Positions 59,440-64,000 of a DNA stretch of 64,000 nt are shown piece by piece. Position 1 is the first letter of the stretch. Each line of letters starts with the position of its first letter. The notes under the pieces are model-generated. The model did not search any database. It was not told the DNA's origin and saw only the letters and a list, made by a program, of their open reading frames with translations. The position numbers were made by a program, and so were the translations under genes. Source of the DNA: Aromatoleum anaerobium (GTDB taxonomy: Bacteria > Pseudomonadota > Gammaproteobacteria > Burkholderiales > Rhodocyclaceae); assembly GCF_012910705.2 (NCBI RefSeq), contig NZ_WTVG02000032.1:1-64000 (forward strand). Direction: 5' to 3'.

Positions 59440-62286
59440 TCAGCGCGCGCCGAGTTTTTCCAGTTGCGGACGCAGTTTTTCGAGCGTGGCGCCGAAGCCG
59501 GCAAGGCGCTCGCGTTCCTGCTGCACGACTGTGGCCGGCGCGCGCGCGACGAAACTCTCGTTGGCGAGCTTGCTCTCGGCCTTCGTCATTTCGCCTTCGA
59601 GGCGGGCGATCTCTTTCGCGATGCGCTCGCGCTCGGCGGCGATGTCGATTTCGACGCGCAACATCAGCTTGAAGCTGCCTGCGACGGCGACCGGGGCGAG
59701 TTCGTCGGTGCCGATCTCGTCGACGACCGCGACCTCGGACAGCCGCGCCAAGCCGGCGAGATACGGCACATAGCTCTTGAGTGTCGTCGCGTCGCCTGCG
59801 GCGACGAGCGGCATGCGCTGGGCCGGCGAGATGTTCATCTCGCTGCGCAGGTTGCGGCAGGTGCCGACGATCGCCTTCAGCTCGGCGATCTTCGCCTCAG
59901 ACGCTTCGTCGAGCCGCGACAGGTCGGCCTCGGGGTAGCGCGCCAGCATGATGCTGTCGGTGTCCTTGCGCCCGGCCAAGGATGCCACCGTCTGCCACAG
60001 CTCCTCGGTGATGAACGGAATCAGCGGATGCGCGAGGCGCAGCACCGTCTCCAGCACGCGCAGCAAGGTGCGGCGCGTCGCGCGCTGCTGCGCTTCGGTG
60101 CCGCCCTGGATCTGCACTTTGGCGAGTTCGAGGTACCAGTCGCAGTACTCGTCCCAGACGAATTCATACACTGCCTTCGAGACGAGGTCGAAGCGGTAGT
60201 CCTTGAAGTGCTGCGCGACGTCAGCTTCGGTGCGCTGCAGCTTCGACACGATCCAGCGGTCGGCGAACGAGAAGTCGAGGTGCGCGGCGTTGCACGCGGC
60301 GCTGCCGGCCGCAGCACTGATGCCGCAGTCCTGGCCTTCGCAGTTCATCAGCACGAAGCGCGTCGCGTTCCACAGCTTGTTGCAGAAGTTGCGGTAGCCC
60401 TCGCAGCGCGACAGGTCGAACTTGATGTCGCGCCCCGGCGTCGCGAGGGACGCGAACGTGAAGCGCAGCGCGTCGGTGCCGAACGCAGGGATGCCTTCGG
60501 GGAATTCCTTGCGCGTCTTCTTTTCGATGCTCTGCGCCTGCTTCGGGTTCATCAGGCCGACGGTGCGCTTCTTCGCGAGCTCGTCGGCCGAGATGCCGTC
60601 GATGAGGTCGATCGGGTCGAGCACGTTGCCTTTCGATTTCGACATCTTCTGGCCCTCGGCGTCGCGGATCAGGCCGTGCACATAGACGTCGCGGAACGGG
60701 ATCTTACCGGTGACGTGCTTCGTCATCATCACCATGCGCGCGACCCAGAAGAAGATGATGTCGAAGCCGGTGACGAGCACCGACGACGGCAGATAGAGGT
60801 CGAGCGCGTCGTTCGACTTTTCCGGCCACTCGGCCGTCCAGTCGAGCGTCGAGAACGGCCACAGCGCCGACGAATACCACGTGTCGAGCACGTCCTCGTC
60901 GCGGCGCAGGCGGCCGGTGTAGCCGTCCTGCGCGGCGCGCGCCTTCGCTTCCGCTTCGTCGTGCGCGACCCACACGCGCGCGTCGCCTTCGACGTCCGCG
61001 TACCACGCCGGGATCTGGTGGCCCCACCACAGCTGGCGCGAGATGCACCAGTCCTGGATGTTGTTGAGCCACTGGTTGTAGGTGTTGATCCAGTTCTCCG
61101 GATAGAAGCGGATCTCGCCCGAGGCGACGCATTCGAGTGCCTTCGCGGTGATGCTTTTGCCATCTGTGCCAGGCTTCGTCATTGCGACGAACCACTGATC
61201 GGTCAGCATCGGCTCGATGACGGCGCTGGTGCGGTCGCCGCGCGGCACCATCAGCTTGTGCGGCTTGATGCCGGCGAGCAGCCCCTGCGCTTCGAGGTCC
61301 TGCACGATGACTTCGCGTGCGACGAAGCGGTCCAGGCCGCGGTATTTCTCCGGCGCGTCGTCGCTGACGTGCGCGTCGAGCCGCAGGATGCTGATCATCG
61401 GCAGATTGTGGCGCAGGCCGACCGCGTAGTCGTTGAAGTCGTGCGCCGGCGTGACCTTCACGCAGCCGGTGCCGAACTCGCGGTCGACATAGTCGTCGCC
61501 GATGATCGGGATGTCACGGTCGCACAGCGGCAGGCGCACGGTCCTGCCGATCAGGTCGGCGTAGCGCTCGTCTTCCGGATGCACCATCACCGCGACGTCG
61601 CCGAGCATCGTCTCGGGACGGGTGGTTGCGACGGTCAGGCCTTTCATCTCGCCGATCGGCCCGTCGCTGAACGGGTAGGTGATGTGCCACAGGAAGCCGT
61701 CTTCCTCTTCCGACACCACTTCGAGGTCCGACACCGCGGTGCCGAGCTTCGGGTCCCAGTTCACGAGCCGTTTGCCGCGGTAGATCAGGCCCTCGTTGTA
61801 GAGACGCACGAAGGTCTCGGTGACGGTCTTCGACAGGCCTTCGTCCATCGTGAAGCGCTCGCGCTTCCAGTCGGGCGACGTGCCGAGGCGGCGCATCTGG
61901 CGCGTGATCGTGCCGCCCGAGTATTCCTTCCACTCCCACACCTTTTCGATGAACTTCTCGCGCCCGAGGTCGTGGCGCGAGACGCCTTTCGCGTCGAGCT
62001 GGCGTTCGACGACGATCTGCGTCGCGATGCCGGCGTGGTCGGTGCCCGGCTGCCACAGCGTGTTGAAGCCGCGCATGCGATGGTAGCGGGTCAGCGCATC
62101 CATGATCGTCTGGTTGAAGCCATGGCCCATGTGCAGCGTGCCGGTGACGTTCGGCGGCGGCAGCAGGATGCAGAAGGCGTTCGGGTTCGACTTGTCGAGG
62201 CCGGCGTCGAAATGACCGCGCGCTTCCCATTCGGGATACCAGCGGGCTTCGATCGCCGCGGGCTCAAAACTTTTGGCCAGTTCCAT
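59440..62286 (-). CDS. valS: valyl-tRNA synthetase
   Basis: 948 residues, full length for the bacterial enzyme. HIGH motif in [25 protein letters not shown] in [20 protein letters not shown]. The CP1 editing domain ([40 protein letters not shown]) and the C-terminal coiled coil ([20 protein letters not shown]) are present. It charges tRNA-Val and hydrolyses misformed Thr-tRNA-Val. Monocistronic on the minus strand with its own terminator. Confidence 0.98.
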   Translation of the reverse strand: MELAKSFEPAAIEARWYPEWEARGHFDAGLDKSNPNAFCILLPPPNVTGTLHMGHGFNQTIMDALTRYHRMRGFNTLWQPGTDHAGIATQIVVERQLDAKGVSRHDLGREKFIEKVWEWKEYSGGTITRQMRRLGTSPDWKRERFTMDEGLSKTVTETFVRLYNEGLIYRGKRLVNWDPKLGTAVSDLEVVSEEEDGFLWHITYPFSDGPIGEMKGLTVATTRPETMLGDVAVMVHPEDERYADLIGRTVRLPLCDRDIPIIGDDYVDREFGTGCVKVTPAHDFNDYAVGLRHNLPMISILRLDAHVSDDAPEKYRGLDRFVAREVIVQDLEAQGLLAGIKPHKLMVPRGDRTSAVIEPMLTDQWFVAMTKPGTDGKSITAKALECVASGEIRFYPENWINTYNQWLNNIQDWCISRQLWWGHQIPAWYADVEGDARVWVAHDEAEAKARAAQDGYTGRLRRDEDVLDTWYSSALWPFSTLDWTAEWPEKSNDALDLYLPSSVLVTGFDIIFFWVARMVMMTKHVTGKIPFRDVYVHGLIRDAEGQKMSKSKGNVLDPIDLIDGISADELAKKRTVGLMNPKQAQSIEKKTRKEFPEGIPAFGTDALRFTFASLATPGRDIKFDLSRCEGYRNFCNKLWNATRFVLMNCEGQDCGISAAAGSAACNAAHLDFSFADRWIVSKLQRTEADVAQHFKDYRFDLVSKAVYEFVWDEYCDWYLELAKVQIQGGTEAQQRATRRTLLRVLETVLRLAHPLIPFITEELWQTVASLAGRKDTDSIMLARYPEADLSRLDEASEAKIAELKAIVGTCRNLRSEMNISPAQRMPLVAAGDATTLKSYVPYLAGLARLSEVAVVDEIGTDELAPVAVAGSFKLMLRVEIDIAAERERIAKEIARLEGEMTKAESKLANESFVARAPATVVQQERERLAGFGATLEKLRPQLEKLGAR

Positions 62287-62641
62287 GATGTGCTCGGGGG
62301 CTTGAAGGCAAAGGGCGGATTATAGCGGATCGAGGCCCGGCCCCCGGAACGCGACAAGTCGATCAGGCAGCCTGCATTGGAACGCATTGGAACGCAGAGG
62401 TCGCGCCACGCCCGCGCCACGCCCGCGCGTCGCCGATTGGCCGGCGTTCGCCACTCTTGCTTACATTTTTCAGGGCGATCAACGGGTTGCAGGGGCGGGA
62501 CAGCTCATGTCTAATGGCTCGCCCCGTTCTGGGGACCAGAGTTGTGAACAACGCTTGGGTGCGGCACCAGCCGGGAACGCGCTGCACGGCGCAGTGCCTG
62601 CCTCATCCGACTCCTCGAATCGAATAACACCAGGACAGCAC

Positions 62642-63847
62642 ATGTCGCAAGCCAACGCCTACGAGCAGTACATGCTCGAACTCATCAACAGCGAACGCGC
62701 CAAGGTGGGCGCCCAGCCCCTCGCCTTCGATGGCGATCTGAACGAATCGGCCGAGAATCACAGTTCATGGATGATCGCGACCGACACTTTCTCGCATACC
62801 GGCGCAGGCGGATCGAGTGCAGGTGATCGCATGAAGGCGGCGGGCTACGTGTTCAGCGGCTCGTGGGCGTGGGCCGAGAACATTGCCTGGATGAGCACAC
62901 GCGCCCCTGCGGGCCTGCAGGACGAGGTGCTGCAACTTCACACCAACCTGATGAATTCCTCCGGTCACCGCGCCAACCTGCTGAACGACACCTACCGCGA
63001 GATCGGCGTCGGTCTCGAGGTCGGCCAGTACGGCAGCTACGAAGGCGCATTTGTCACGCAGAACTTCGCCCGTACCGCGTCCAGCCCTTTCCTGACCGGT
63101 GCCGCCTTCGACGATCTGGACGGCGACCGGCGCTATGACATCGGCGAAGGTCTCGGCAACATCACCATCAGCGCCAGGAACAACACTACCGGAGCGGTGA
63201 CGACCGCGACGACGACGGCAGCGGGGGGTTACGACGTCGGACTGACTGCCGGCACCTACACGGTGACGTTTTCCGGCAGCGGATTCGCCACGACGACGCA
63301 GCAGGCCACGATCGGTACCCGGAACGTTAAACTCGATCTGGTGGACCCGGTCGCCAGCGGCGGTACCACGGCACCGGCACCGCAGCCCGGCACGATTACC
63401 GGCACGTCGGCGGCGAACACGCTGAGCGGGACGACCGGCAACGACGTGATCTTCGGCCTCGGGGGCGCCGACAAACTGTACGGCCGGGCGGGTGCCGACC
63501 AGCTGGACGGCGGTACCGGCAACGACTGGTTGTGGGGCGGAGCGGACATCTTCGTGTTCGACGCGCCCTTTGTCGGCGCCGTCGACCGCATTACCGACTT
63601 TTCGCCGGCGGACGATACGATTCGCCTGGAGAACGCGATCTTCACCGGCCTGGTTACGGGTGGCTTGAGCACCGCTGCCTTCCATGCCGGTACGAAAGCG
63701 CACGATGCGACGGATCGGGTGATCTACGATGCCGGGACGGGCGCGGTATATTTTGACGCCGACGGTACCGGCACGATGGCCGCCCAGCAGTTCGCCCAGC
63801 TGACGCCGGGACTTGTCGTCACCCAGACTGACTTCTACGTCATCTGA
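62642..63847 (+). CDS. CAP/SCP-domain protein with RTX repeats and a type I secretion signal
   Basis: 401 residues from ATG 62642, with AGGACAG before it; open sequence upstream to 62387 is rejected. The CAP domain (1-165) has EQYMLELINSERAKVGAQPL, SSWMIATDTFSHTGAGGSSA (His), AENIAW and NSSGHRANLLNDTYREIGVG (Glu/His). Then a SdrD/CNA-B-like domain (FLTGAAFDDLDGDRRYDIGE), two to three RTX nonapeptides (GLGGADKLYGRAGADQLDGG) and a C-terminus (DRITDFSPADDTIRLENAIF; FDADGTGTMAAQQFAQLTPG) nearly identical in layout to that of the broken RTX gene at 9.3 kb. No Sec signal. Probably secreted by the type I system at 6-9 kb. Confidence 0.9.
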   Translation: MSQANAYEQYMLELINSERAKVGAQPLAFDGDLNESAENHSSWMIATDTFSHTGAGGSSAGDRMKAAGYVFSGSWAWAENIAWMSTRAPAGLQDEVLQLHTNLMNSSGHRANLLNDTYREIGVGLEVGQYGSYEGAFVTQNFARTASSPFLTGAAFDDLDGDRRYDIGEGLGNITISARNNTTGAVTTATTTAAGGYDVGLTAGTYTVTFSGSGFATTTQQATIGTRNVKLDLVDPVASGGTTAPAPQPGTITGTSAANTLSGTTGNDVIFGLGGADKLYGRAGADQLDGGTGNDWLWGGADIFVFDAPFVGAVDRITDFSPADDTIRLENAIFTGLVTGGLSTAAFHAGTKAHDATDRVIYDAGTGAVYFDADGTGTMAAQQFAQLTPGLVVTQTDFYVI

Positions 63848-63852
63848 TCGTG

Positions 63853-63882
63853 CCGGGGCGGAGCATCGCCGCTTCGCCCCGG
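63853..63882 (+). terminator. hairpin after the CAP/RTX gene
   Basis: Perfect 8-bp stem CCGGGGCG/CGCCCCGG, 14-base loop, six bases after the stop codon. There is no T run, so it is a weak terminator call. Confidence 0.4.
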
Positions 63883-64000
63883 ATCGCCGCCCGTCATCCG
63901 CGCGCAAGCATCTCGGCGGGAGCGGCGTGGCACCTCCATCGCACGCGGCCGGTACGATCCGGGACCGACGTCGCGGACCCCCACGGACTGTTCTTCGATG

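Noticed and set aside
59419-62325. 968-codon plus-strand frame opposite valS
   Set aside because: Antisense of a highly conserved gene in GC-rich DNA.

Overview
The window is high-GC DNA from a betaproteobacterium, most likely Rhodocyclales (Azoarcus/Aromatoleum/Thauera type). The grounds are the PrsK-PrsR-PrsT and EpsB-type set of the PEP-CTERM/exosortase system, the DUF3141 hydrolase, a Gcr-type 'site-specific recombinase', and the protein-level similarity of housekeeping genes such as valS, prpE, moaC and uup. This is a judgement from recognised families; no database search was run.

Left end (1-5.7 kb) is accessory DNA. It holds a decayed ihfA-like fragment abutting a decayed IS5-type transposase, then a tightly coupled three-gene operon of unknown function (DUF6398 protein, unknown protein, frameshifted zinc-cysteine protein). 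A RHH/RelE toxin-antitoxin pair with an extra HigA-like antitoxin and a Fic-family protein with a clustered palindromic operator follow. The block ends at a 3' fragment of tRNA-His (5629-5678) followed by its terminator, which reads as the scar of an island integrated in tRNA-His. The foreign DNA would lie to the left of the scar.

6-17.9 kb is a type I secretion locus on the minus strand: HlyD adaptor, ABC transporter, and upstream a giant RTX adhesin-like gene. The adhesin is broken by an IS630-family element (13393-14529, TA duplication) and by a one-base loss in a C-rich tract near 11.74 kb. Removing the IS plus one TA restores the reading frame exactly. The reconstructed protein (about 2480 aa) has a DUF4347 N-terminus, two duplicated modules each with seven delta-60 repeats, then an RTX array and a type I secretion signal. 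A CAP-domain/RTX protein at the right end (62.6-63.8 kb) carries the same C-terminal signal and is a probable second substrate.

18-26 kb holds a TehB-like methyltransferase, RIO-type kinase, ferritin-like protein, solitary HicA-like protein, DUF3141 hydrolase, small stress-like protein and HSL-type esterase. 26.5-37.4 kb is the extracellular-matrix cluster: EpsB-type sugar transferase, PrsK kinase, PrsR sigma-54 activator, PrsT TPR lipoprotein, UDP-sugar dehydrogenase, lytic transglycosylase and periplasmic serine protease, closed by tRNA-Arg(CCT).

37.5-48.3 kb is mostly core: Gcr-like membrane protein, ABC-F Uup, Rpn/DUF4351 nuclease, HDOD protein, acryloyl-CoA reductase-like AcuI, response regulator with a degenerate GGDEF domain, and PrpE. 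48.4-49.65 kb is genomic debris (VapB with a 29-codon VapC stub, a DUF504 fragment, a C-terminally decayed exosortase-associated acyltransferase).

A PEP-CTERM protein gene at 50.06 kb has a clear -24/-12 sigma-54 promoter and an upstream palindrome, the expected target of PrsR. Next to it is a three-gene operon (PP-loop amidotransferase, AMP-forming acyl ligase, thioester-reductase-like SDR) that may form an uncharacterised biosynthetic module. 55.3-64 kb holds ogt/alkA repair genes, moaC, a BepA-like protease, a TusA-like protein, valS and the CAP/RTX protein.
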